From: Bisbaumannia sp015645095
GTDB lineage: Bacteria > Pseudomonadota > Gammaproteobacteria > Pseudomonadales > Halomonadaceae
DNA: 64,000 bases
Reading direction: 5' to 3'
NCBI GenBank assembly: GCA_036871055.1
Contig: CP141893.1
Coordinates: 372,001 to 436,000, forward strand
The notes under the pieces are model-generated. The model did not search any database and was not told the origin of the DNA. It saw only the letters and a program-made list of their open reading frames with translations. The position numbers and the translations under genes are program-made. This document shows positions 57,429 through 64,000 of the stretch, in pieces (within the stretch, counting starts at the first letter, position 1; each line of letters starts with the position of its first letter).

Positions 57429-57998
57429 ATGCCGGACGTATCCCATGCCGAGCTGCGTGCCCTGATGGCGCGTCTCGAAGCCCTGGAAGCCGAGGCGGAA
57501 ATCCGCCGGCTCCAGGCGCGTTACATGTTCCTCTGCGATACCCCGCTCCCCGAGCATGGCGTCAAGGATGATGCCGAGCGCATCGATCGCATCATGGCGC
57601 TCTATGCCGAAGACGCCGTCTGGGAAGGGGTCGGCGACTATTACGACAACCAGTTCGGTCGCCTCGAGGGAGCGGCAGCGATTCGCCGCCATTTCGAGAA
57701 TTTCTGGGGCCAGAAGCGCGACCCCGAGCTGCTCTTGAACGTGCACTACCTGACCTCCGAGCAGATCCATGTCGATGGCGAGACGGCGGAAGGGCAGTGG
57801 GTGCATTGCCAGCCGTGGATCTTCTCCGATGGTTCCTCGTTGCTGCGCTCGTCGCGGCTCAACAATGCCTTCCGCCGCGAGCCGGACGGCCGCTGGAAGA
57901 TCACCCGGACCCGCACCGAGAACGTCTTCGTGGCGCCGCTCAAGGAGGGCTGGGCCAGTGACTTCTCGAAGGCTTCGGTATTGATGACCCCCCGATAG
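57429..57998 (+). CDS. iacI: SnoaL-like protein (IacI)
   Basis: NTF2-like protein of 189 aa, last gene of the operon and typical of iac clusters, possibly a hydroxylase or hydrolase for an oxindole intermediate. Block EAEIRRLQARYMFLCDTPL, RIDRIMALYAEDAVWEGVGDYYDNQFGRLEGAAAIRRHF, and GQWVHCQPWIFSDGS. ATG 57429 with AGGAGAACC ahead. No metal motif seen. Biochemical step uncertain. Confidence 0.78.
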   Translation: MPDVSHAELRALMARLEALEAEAEIRRLQARYMFLCDTPLPEHGVKDDAERIDRIMALYAEDAVWEGVGDYYDNQFGRLEGAAAIRRHFENFWGQKRDPELLLNVHYLTSEQIHVDGETAEGQWVHCQPWIFSDGSSLLRSSRLNNAFRREPDGRWKITRTRTENVFVAPLKEGWASDFSKASVLMTPR

Positions 57999-58191
57999 CA
58001 TCCCGGCGCCGGCCTTCCTGGTCGCACGCCGGCCTGAATGACGCCGGCGGATGACATCCGCTGGATCCCGTTTCCGTGGAGGGCATGGCGGCTTGTCACG
58101 AGCCTGCCAGGGCAGCGGCTTGCCCGAGCCCGCCTCGGGAAACCTCGCCCCCTGATGTTCAGGGGACTCAAGATGGCCTTTGGAGTAATGG

Positions 58192-59331
58192 ATGAATAAT
58201 CACAAGAAATTTCGACTGATTGGCTTCTGCTCAGTGTCGGCCCTGGCCCTCGTCGTTCAGGGCACGGCCCAGGCCTACACCCTGGAGGTCGGCGACACCA
58301 CCGCCGACATCTACGGTTACGCCAAGCTGGACCTGATCTATGACGTGGATGCGGACCTGGGCAATACCGTCAACCGCAACGCTATTCTGCTGGATGACCA
58401 GGCCGGGCCCGAGGGCCATACCACCCTGCACGCCTATCAGAGCCGGCTGGGCTTCACCACGAGTACCCCGGCCGGGGGCAGTGACCTCAAGACCATGATC
58501 GAGGGCGATTTCTTCGGCGGTGGCGGCGGGAGTTTCCGTCTGCGCCACGCCTATGGCGAGTGGAACGGCCTCCTGGGCGGCCAGACCTGGTCCAACTTCG
58601 GCGGTTTCCTGGGCATGAATCCCACCATCGATTTCACCCCTCAGCCGGGCCTGGGCAACGCGGGCCGTCAGGCCCAACTGCGTTATACCGTGGAAGGCTT
58701 CTCGGTGGCCCTGGAAGACCCGGAAAACCTCGGGGGCTCGCCCCTGGCCGATGCCACCAAGAGCCAGCTTCCCGACCTGACCCTGCGTTATCAGGGCGGC
58801 GTCGATGGCTTCGACTACGGTGCCTCCGCCGTGCTGCGCCGCCTGCAGTACGACACCACCGGCACCACCGATAGCGGCAAGGACAGCGCCTTCGGCTGGG
58901 GTCTGGCCCTGGAGGCCAGCGCCCGGGTCGCCGAGGGTGTGACCCTGCGCGGCTCCCTGACCCATGGCGACGGCATCGGCGGCTACCTGGAGGGAACCCC
59001 GGCGGCTCCCGCCTACCTGGATCCGGCCACCGGTGAACTGGAAACCATCAGTGCCACCGGCGGCACCCTGGGCATCACCGCCGCCGCCGGCCCCGGCAAG
59101 GTGACCCTGGGCTATGGCGTGGCCCGGGCGGACCTGGACGGGGCGGTGGCCGCCGGCACCTTGGGCGGCGATGCCAACGAGAAGTTCCAGGCCGTGCACC
59201 TGAACTACATCTGGTCGCCGATCCAGAACGTCACCTACGGCATCGAGGCGGGCTACCATAGCCGCCAGGTGGTGGAGGGGCGCGATGGCGACGCCCTGCG
59301 CCTGCAGGGCATGGTGATGTACCGCTTCTGA
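58192..59331 (+). CDS. DcaP-type trimeric outer membrane porin
   Basis: Beta-barrel porin of 379 aa with signal peptide (FCSVSALALVVQGTAQA) and N-terminal helix-like DIYGYAKLDLIYDVDADLG, followed by repeated amphipathic strands and a C-terminal Phe (MVMYRF). Matches DcaP porins that take up aromatic and dicarboxylic acids. GGAG lies 7 bases ahead of the ATG. It follows iacI after 193 bases without any gene and precedes iacR, so it is likely the outer membrane entry route for the iac substrate. Confidence 0.85.
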   Translation: MNNHKKFRLIGFCSVSALALVVQGTAQAYTLEVGDTTADIYGYAKLDLIYDVDADLGNTVNRNAILLDDQAGPEGHTTLHAYQSRLGFTTSTPAGGSDLKTMIEGDFFGGGGGSFRLRHAYGEWNGLLGGQTWSNFGGFLGMNPTIDFTPQPGLGNAGRQAQLRYTVEGFSVALEDPENLGGSPLADATKSQLPDLTLRYQGGVDGFDYGASAVLRRLQYDTTGTTDSGKDSAFGWGLALEASARVAEGVTLRGSLTHGDGIGGYLEGTPAAPAYLDPATGELETISATGGTLGITAAAGPGKVTLGYGVARADLDGAVAAGTLGGDANEKFQAVHLNYIWSPIQNVTYGIEAGYHSRQVVEGRDGDALRLQGMVMYRF

Positions 59332-59433
59332 GGCGGGCCCGCCGGCCGACCCTTCGATCCCTTGCCCCCGGCGTCTGCCGGGGGCCTTTTCGTCGATGGT
59401 CGGCTGCTGGAGTAAGGGGGCACATGCTAGAAT

Positions 59434-59447
59434 AATCAACTATTTCT
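59434..59447. promoter_or_regulatory. Imperfect palindrome before iacR, possible operator
   Basis: AATAATCAACTATT in the short gap before iacR has outer AATA/TATT symmetry and one inner pair (A/T rich). It could be a MarR autoregulation site, but it does not match the TGAAATTTCA element of the other two operons. Confidence 0.3.
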
Positions 59448-59465
59448 TCGCGACGGCACGGGCCC

Positions 59466-59942
59466 ATGGCTGACAAGGACGTACTCTCCCCTTCCTTCTA
59501 TCCCCTTTCGGAGGAGTTCCGCTCCAGGGACTTCCCCTTCTACTGGGTCGCCCGGCTCAATGCCAAGTACAGCGCCGATATGGATGCCCTGCTCAAGCCC
59601 AAGGGGCTGAGCTCCTCCAAGTGGCGGATCCTGATGATCCTGCACGAGCATGGCCGGCTGAGCATGTCGGACATCGCCATCCATGCCGTGGCCAAGCTCT
59701 CGACCATCACCAAGATCGTCTACAAGATGCAGGAGGCCGAGCTGGTGGTGACGGCTCCCTCCGACGAGGATCGCCGCGTCACCGAGGTGACCCTGACCGA
59801 GCAGGGGGAGGCGCAACTGGAAGTGGCTCGCGAGCTGACCCACCGGCTGGTGGAGAAGGCCTTCCATGGGCTGGATGCCGAGGAGATCGTGGTGCTTAAC
59901 CGCTGCCTGGGGAAGATCTTCAATAATCTGAAATCGATCTAG
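59466..59942 (+). CDS. iacR: MarR-family regulator IacR
   Basis: MarR-type winged-helix regulator, 158 aa. DNA-binding wing: LSSSKWRILMILHEHGRLSMSDIAIHAVAKLSTITKIVYKMQEAELVVTAPSDEDRRVTEVTLTEQG. IacR in other bacteria represses iac genes until indole-acetate binds; this role is transferred by position. The DNA site is not known; the shared TGAAATTTCA element is a candidate. Followed by a strong terminator. Confidence 0.82.
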   Translation: MADKDVLSPSFYPLSEEFRSRDFPFYWVARLNAKYSADMDALLKPKGLSSSKWRILMILHEHGRLSMSDIAIHAVAKLSTITKIVYKMQEAELVVTAPSDEDRRVTEVTLTEQGEAQLEVARELTHRLVEKAFHGLDAEEIVVLNRCLGKIFNNLKSI

Positions 59943-60079
59943 CCGTTAGTCACTCGCAATGGAGGCGATGGGGCCAATGAATTGGCCCGTTGATCGGGCG
60001 GGGCGCTAGGGTGAGAGGCGTCTGGTCGCCCGCCAGGCGTACCCTCGCATCGTTCCGAGATGCATTAGCATGACCTTTG

Positions 60080-60109
60080 CGCTCCCGTGTCTTCCACGGG
60101 AGCGTTTTT
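60080..60109 (+). terminator. Intrinsic terminator after iacR
   Basis: Perfect 10-bp stem CGCTCCCGTG / CACGGGAGCG with loop TCTTC and TTTTT. The segment 59943-60079 before it shows no gene. Confidence 0.85.
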
Positions 60110-60122
60110 ATGTCGGCGGGGC

Positions 60123-60479
60123 TCAGCGGCGTCGCTCGTCGTCCTGTTCGGATTTCACCTCGTAGTGGCCCTCCAGGGTCTCGTGGCGGCCGGGGGCGTC
60201 CTGGTAGTCGCCGCCCACATCCTGGGCCTGGTCGGCGCGCATCTGTTCCATGCGCTTCTTGAGGCGGTAGCGCAGCAGCGGCATCAGGGCCCAGCCCAGC
60301 AGCAGGAAGACCAGCCCCAGCACCAGGGCGACGATCATCATCACCCCGAACAGCAGCCAGATCAGCAGCAGCTTGAGGGTGCCCAGCAGGCCCTGGGGGC
60401 GCGCCTGGCGAGCGCGGGCCTGCCACTGGCGGGCGGCCTGCCAGGCCGGGTTGTGGCGCGGATCATGGGGATCGCTCAT
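60123..60479 (-). CDS. Small membrane protein of unknown function
   Basis: I do not recognise a named family. The 118-aa protein has a polar N-terminus (MSDPHDPRHNPAWQAARQWQ), one long hydrophobic stretch of two linked helices (GTLKLLLIWLLFGVMMIVALVLGLVFLLLGWALMPLL) and a charged C-terminal tail rich in Glu, Asp and Arg. TAGGAG precedes the ATG on the minus strand. Convergent to iacR. The much longer open frame that continues upstream is not supported. Confidence 0.65.
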   Translation of the reverse strand: MSDPHDPRHNPAWQAARQWQARARQARPQGLLGTLKLLLIWLLFGVMMIVALVLGLVFLLLGWALMPLLRYRLKKRMEQMRADQAQDVGGDYQDAPGRHETLEGHYEVKSEQDDERRR

Positions 60480-60611
60480 GACAACTCCTATTGGTGACTG
60501 CCCCCTTGGAACCCGGGGCGGCGGTTTCGTTCGGCTGGCCCGCTTCTTGCTTTGCTTAGGACGAGGCCGACACCGGCCTCGTCCCCGCATCCCAGCAGAA
60601 GGACGCCCGCC

Positions 60612-61679
60612 ATGCAAGACAACCGTATCCTCGAACTCGCCTACGCCATTGCCGAGACCACCCGCGACAAGGTCGGCGCCATCGAGTCGATCATGCGCGA
60701 GACCGAGATCCTCGCCCTCAATGCCCGCATCGAGGCGGCCCGAGCCGGAGCGGCGGGGGCCGCCTTCGGGGTGGTGGCCGAGGAGATGGGGCGGGTCTCC
60801 GGCAGCATCAGCGGCATCGCCCGGGGTTTCCGCGGCGAGGTGGAGGCCCAGGCCCAGCGGCTCGAGGAGGCGGGCACCGAGATGCTCACCGAGCTGCGCG
60901 GCCAGCGCTTCACCGACCTGGCGCTGAATGCGGTGGAGATCATCGACCGCAACCTCTTCGAGCGCTCCTGCGACGTGCGCTGGTGGGCCACCGACAGTGC
61001 CGTGGTGGACGCCGTGGAGACGCCGACGGCGGACCGCCGGGCCCATGCCAGCGCGCGCCTGGCCACTATCCTGCGCTCCTATACCGTCTACCTGGACCTG
61101 TGGATCACCGACCGCCAGGGCCGGGTGATCGCCAACGGTCGCCCGGACCGCTACCCGGGAGTCGTGGGCCATGATGTCGCCGGCCAGGCCTGGTTCCGCC
61201 AGGCCCTCGCCACCACCAATGGCGACGACTACAGCGTCGCCGATATCGCCCGGGAGCCGGCGCTGGACGATGCTCCGGTGGCCACCTATGCCACCGCCAT
61301 TCGCCGCGGGGGCCGCCACGACGGCGAGGTGCTGGGCACCCTGGGGATCTTCTTCGACTGGGCGCCCCAGGCCGAGGCGGTGGTGCAGGGGGTGGGGCTT
61401 AGCGAGGAAGAACGGGCTCGTAGCCGGGTGATGCTGCTCGACGCCGAGGCGCGCATCCTCGCCGATTCCCGGGGCCAGGCTGCCCTCAGCGAGCGCTACC
61501 CGTTGGCCACCGAGGGCCGCGAGCGGGGCCATGGCCAGGAGAAGGCGCGCCTGGTGGCCTTTGCCAGAACCCCGGGTTACGAGACCTATGCCGGCCTGGG
61601 CTGGTACGGGGTGATCGAGTACACCGAGGTGTCGGCGGAGGGCGCCGAATTGGTGCATGAGTCATCGCTTGTCGGGTGA
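60612..61679 (+). CDS. Soluble MCP-tip/Cache domain signalling protein
   Basis: Protein of 355 aa with an unusual order: a short methyl-accepting chemotaxis signalling tip (ETEILALNARIEAARAGAAGAAFGVVAEEMGRV, about residues 30-65), then a coiled linker, then a Cache/PDC-like sensor domain (about 130-345) with no transmembrane segment anywhere. Normal receptors have the sensor outside, at the N-terminus. It may couple cytosolic small-molecule sensing to the CheA/CheW array, or act with CheA as a soluble decoy. Start ATG 60612 (MQDNRILELAY); the frame to 60552 was not used. Ligand unknown. Confidence 0.75.
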   Translation: MQDNRILELAYAIAETTRDKVGAIESIMRETEILALNARIEAARAGAAGAAFGVVAEEMGRVSGSISGIARGFRGEVEAQAQRLEEAGTEMLTELRGQRFTDLALNAVEIIDRNLFERSCDVRWWATDSAVVDAVETPTADRRAHASARLATILRSYTVYLDLWITDRQGRVIANGRPDRYPGVVGHDVAGQAWFRQALATTNGDDYSVADIAREPALDDAPVATYATAIRRGGRHDGEVLGTLGIFFDWAPQAEAVVQGVGLSEEERARSRVMLLDAEARILADSRGQAALSERYPLATEGRERGHGQEKARLVAFARTPGYETYAGLGWYGVIEYTEVSAEGAELVHESSLVG

Positions 61680-61776
61680 CAATGGTGCAGCTGCGGGCCC
61701 GGTGGCTCGGCGCTCGTCCCGGGGCGCGCTCTCCTGGTGCCGCGGCTCGGGACGAATGCGCCAAGACGGTGCCCGC

Positions 61777-62772
61777 TCACCGTCCCCGGGCCTCGGCCAC
61801 CAGGCGGTAGCTGGCCAGGCGATCCTCGGCGCTGTAGACGTCGGTAGTGATCATCAGCTCGTCGGCGCCGGTGGCCGTCAGGAAGGCCTCCAGCTCGTCG
61901 CGCACCGTCTCGGGGCCACCGATGATGGCGGCGCCCAGGAACTGTTCCACCTGGGCGCGCTCCAGGGGCGTCCAGTCGAGTTCTTCCACCGGGGGCTGGG
62001 AGAAGGTGCGCCGGCCACGGATCAGGTTGAGGAACTTCTGCTGGGCGCTGGTGGCCAGGTAGTGGGCTAGGGCATCGCTCTCGGCGGCGATCACCGGCAG
62101 CCCCACCAGGGCATAGGGCGCGGCCAGCTGCGGCGAGGGCCGGAAGGCCTCCCGGTAGCAGCGCAGGGCCTCGAACAGATAGCCCGGGGCGAACTGGGCG
62201 GCGAAGGCGAAGGGCAGCCCCAGGCGTCCGGCCAGGCGGGCGCTGTAGTCGCTGGAGCCGAGCAACCAGAGGGGCACCCGGGTGCCCTGGCCGGGAATGG
62301 CACGCACCCGCTGTCCCGGGGTGGCCTCGTCCAGGTAGCCGCGCAACTCCTCGAGACGCGCCGGGAAGTCGTCGACCCCGGCGCGGGGATCCCGGCCCAG
62401 GGCCGCCACGGTGGCGCCATCCGTGCCCGGGGCGCGGCCCAGGCCCAGGTCGATGCGCCCGGGGTAGAGGGTCTCCAGGGTACCGAACTGCTCGGCGACC
62501 ACCAGGGGCGCGTGGTTGGGCAGCATGATGCCGCCGCTGCCCACCCGCAGCGTCGAGGTGGCGCCGGCCACATGGCCGATCAGCACCGCCGTGGCGGCGC
62601 TGGCGATGCCCTCCAGGTTGTGATGCTCCGCCAGCCAGTAGCGGGTGAAACCCAGCGCCTCCGCCTGGCGAGCCAGTTGCACCGTCTCACGGAAGCTGTC
62701 GGCGATGCTGCCGCCTTGGCGCACCGGGGCCAGGTCGAGCACCGAGAGGGGAGTCGAGGCGAGTCGAGACAT
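61777..62772 (-). CDS. Luciferase-like flavin-dependent oxidoreductase
   Basis: LLM-class flavoprotein of 331 aa resembling E. coli YhbW, using FMN. Conserved blocks: LSVLDLAPVRQGGSIADSF, LGFTRYWLAEHHNLEGIASAATAVLIGHVAGATSTLRVGSGGIMLPNHAPLVVAEQFGTLETLYPGRIDLGLGRAPGTD, WLLGSSDYSARLAG. Substrate unknown. GTG nine bases upstream of the ATG used is possible. Gap 61680-61776 upstream of its end shows no gene. Confidence 0.85.
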   Translation of the reverse strand: MSRLASTPLSVLDLAPVRQGGSIADSFRETVQLARQAEALGFTRYWLAEHHNLEGIASAATAVLIGHVAGATSTLRVGSGGIMLPNHAPLVVAEQFGTLETLYPGRIDLGLGRAPGTDGATVAALGRDPRAGVDDFPARLEELRGYLDEATPGQRVRAIPGQGTRVPLWLLGSSDYSARLAGRLGLPFAFAAQFAPGYLFEALRCYREAFRPSPQLAAPYALVGLPVIAAESDALAHYLATSAQQKFLNLIRGRRTFSQPPVEELDWTPLERAQVEQFLGAAIIGGPETVRDELEAFLTATGADELMITTDVYSAEDRLASYRLVAEARGR

Positions 62773-62901
62773 GGCATCCACCGCGGTAAATAGTTAGCTT
62801 GCTCGCTATCATCCCGGGGCCTGAGGGGCTTTGCAATGACTGCGGGTTATCGATGCGATAGGGGCAGGGCATCATCGGGGAGAGGCATTGGCGCCTGGCC
62901 G

Positions 62902-62930
62902 TTGGTGGCCGGGCGAATTGCGCTTATGAT
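62902..62930 (+). promoter_or_regulatory. Sigma-70 promoter before small membrane protein
   Basis: TTGGTG, 17-base spacer and TATGAT, 31 bases before the start codon of the 51-residue gene. The 188-base gap 62773-62960 otherwise holds nothing I recognise. Confidence 0.55.
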
Positions 62931-62960
62931 AAAGAGCCGTTCACCCCCTGACAGGCTCCC

Positions 62961-63116
62961 ATGTCTTCACGCCGATCCAGTCGCGGCGCCACCCGCCGCC
63001 CCCGTCCCGGCCAGCGTGTCGCGTTCGAACGCTGGCTCGATCGCGCCGTGGATATCGCCGTGCTGACCGCCCTGGCGGTGGGCCTCGCTGCCCTGTTGTT
63101 GACCCTGCTGCGTTAA
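62961..63116 (+). CDS. 51-residue single-span membrane protein
   Basis: A short protein with a basic N-terminus (SSRRSSRGATRRPRPGQRVAF) and one C-terminal membrane segment (IAVLTALAVGLAALLLTLL). Its ribosome site is weak, but a good promoter lies in front. It ends before the terminator facing nspC. Unknown function. It could be a chance frame; the membrane-span plus basic head speaks for a real gene. Confidence 0.5.
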   Translation: MSSRRSSRGATRRPRPGQRVAFERWLDRAVDIAVLTALAVGLAALLLTLLR

Positions 63117-63130
63117 CCACCATGCGCTTA

Positions 63131-63167
63131 TAAAAAAACGCCACACCCAGGAAGCTGGGCGTGGCGT
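63131..63167 (-). terminator. Intrinsic terminator of nspC (minus strand)
   Basis: A 13-bp stem (ACGCCACACCCAG / CTGGGCGTGGCGT, one mismatch), loop GAAG. On the minus strand the stem is followed by TTTTTTT, giving a strong terminator for nspC; on the plus strand only TTT follows. Confidence 0.85.
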
Positions 63168-63188
63168 TTCGCTTGGCAGGCGGCTCGC

Positions 63189-64000
63189 TTAGCTGAGTCG
63201 CTGCATATAGTCCACGTAGCCGAAGGTCTTGACCGTGCGCACCTCGCGGCTCGCCTCGTCGATGCGGCAGATCGACGGCAGGCGGATGCCATTGAAGGTG
63301 GTGGTCTTGACCATGGTGTAGTGGGCCATGTCGGTGAACACCAGGCGGTCGCCGATCTGAAGCGGCGCGTCGAACGAGTAATCGCCGATCACGTCGCCGG
63401 CGAGGCAGGTCGTGCCCCCCAGGCGATAGGTATAAGCCTTCTCGCCCGGCTCGCCGCCGCCGATGATCTCGGGGCGGTAGGGCATCTCCAGCACATCGGG
63501 CATATGCGCGGTGGCGGAGGTGTCGAGGATGGCGATGGGGCCGTCATTCTCGACGATATCCAGTACCGAGCAGACCAGGTAGCCGGTGTTCAGGGCGATG
63601 GCTTCCCCCGGCTCCAGGTAGACCGTCAGGTGCGGATGACGCGCCTTGAAGTCGCGGACCACCCGTACCAGCCGCTCCACGTCGTAGTCGGGCCGGGTGA
63701 TATGGTGGCCGCCGCCCAGGTTCATCCACTTCATGCCGGCGAGGTAGTGGCCGAACTTTGCCTCGAAGGCCGCCAGGGTCTCTTCCAGGGCGTCGCTGTT
63801 CTGCTCGCACAGGGTATGGAAGTGCAGCCCCTCGAGGCCGTCCAGGTCCTCGGGGGTGAGATCCTGAGCCCGGGTACCGAGCCGCGAGCCCGGTGCGCAG
63901 GGATCATAGAGTGGCACCGCCCCAGTGGAGTGCTCCGGGTTGACCCTCAGCCCGCAGGAGACCCGGCGGGGCGCCGCCGCGATCGTCTCGCGGAAGCGCC
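63189..64000 (-). CDS. nspC: Carboxynorspermidine decarboxylase (start beyond window)
   Basis: PLP-dependent decarboxylase of polyamine synthesis, making norspermidine or spermidine from the carboxy form. Frame is open to the window edge, so the N-terminal part with the PLP lysine is missing; GTG 63917 is internal. Seen: RVNPEHSTG, GLHFHTLCEQNSDALEE, WMNLGGGHHITRPDY, LEPGEAIALNTGYLV, and GGTTCLAGDVIGDYSF with the active-site Cys. Ends KTFGYVDYMQRLS. Upstream partner lys1-type carboxynorspermidine dehydrogenase is probably just outside. Confidence 0.93.
   Translation of the reverse strand, partial: RFRETIAAAPRRVSCGLRVNPEHSTGAVPLYDPCAPGSRLGTRAQDLTPEDLDGLEGLHFHTLCEQNSDALEETLAAFEAKFGHYLAGMKWMNLGGGHHITRPDYDVERLVRVVRDFKARHPHLTVYLEPGEAIALNTGYLVCSVLDIVENDGPIAILDTSATAHMPDVLEMPYRPEIIGGGEPGEKAYTYRLGGTTCLAGDVIGDYSFDAPLQIGDRLVFTDMAHYTMVKTTTFNGIRLPSICRIDEASREVRTVKTFGYVDYMQRLS

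Noticed and set aside
60123..61658. Minus-strand open frame of 511 codons joining the small membrane protein to a long upstream part
   Set aside because: Only the last 118 codons look real; an ATG with TAGGAG site starts there, and the rest is antisense to the MCP/Cache gene.
1..64000. CRISPR arrays, tRNA or rRNA genes, insertion sequences, phage genes
   Set aside because: No regularly spaced repeats, no cloverleaf or CCA-type segments and no transposase or integrase-like protein noticed in either strand; a tRNAscan and IS search would be the decisive check.

Overview
The window reads as chromosomal DNA of a high-GC gammaproteobacterium, most likely Halomonadaceae (Halomonas or a close relative). 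The basis is the gene set (FabY-type ketoacyl synthase, TAXI and DctPQM TRAP transporters, entericidins, an I78 inhibitor, carboxynorspermidine decarboxylase, a DcaP-type porin) and the codon style. Placement is inference; no search could be run. I see no tRNA, rRNA, CRISPR array, insertion sequence or phage gene.

Layout. About 1-9.5 kb: a two-component sigma-54 regulator (dctBD), a DUF1007/NicO metal transport pair, a HIT protein, then a TAXI-TRAP transporter operon with a TauE-like exporter. The TRAP operon has a sigma-54-type promoter and two tandem palindromes upstream, so control by DctBD is likely. About 9.5-20 kb: housekeeping and small genes (one intact and one frameshifted entericidin, I78 inhibitor, thioesterase, AtoE, MATE, YfhL, CoaD, FabY, a TrmB-like methyltransferase, SMR pump, DacB).

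About 19.8-31 kb: catechol ortho cleavage and phenol oxidation. catR diverges from catBC. A DmpR/MopR-type phenol regulator diverges from dmpKLMNOP-catA-(phenol-degradation outer membrane protein), which has a sigma-54-like promoter. Phenol is turned to catechol by the DmpKLMNOP hydroxylase, catechol to cis,cis-muconate by CatA, and onward by CatB and CatC. About 31-39.9 kb: dgkA, glnE, a complete napEFDABC periplasmic nitrate reductase operon behind a perfect FNR/Anr box, and aroQ. About 40-43.8 kb: catI-catJ-pcaF-pcaD, the lower beta-ketoadipate steps to succinyl-CoA and acetyl-CoA, behind an IclR/PcaR-like palindrome.

About 43.9-60 kb: a transporter-gene remnant, benE, a second catA, a DctPQM TRAP transporter, and a cluster matching the indole-3-acetic acid (iac) pathway in content: amidase (iacH), iacA, iacB, iacC, iacD, iacE, iacF, a 4-oxalocrotonate tautomerase-like gene, iacG, iacI, a porin and the MarR regulator iacR. 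The iac products should also deliver catechol, so the window holds two routes (phenol and indole-acetate) feeding one ortho-cleavage pathway, each next to its own catA. The TRAP operon and the iac operon share an identical 16-base element that contains a perfect palindrome. About 60-64 kb: a small membrane protein, an unusual soluble MCP-tip/Cache protein, a luciferase-like oxidoreductase, a 51-residue membrane protein and a truncated nspC.

The most notable points are the TRAP-linked iac cluster with its own catA, porin, tautomerase and shared operator; the 38-bp palindrome centred on the nap FNR box; the sigma-54 control of the TAXI-TRAP operon; a candidate small RNA before the trmB-like gene; a frameshifted entericidin; a duplicated NapA Tat-leader segment; and a decayed transporter gene next to benE.
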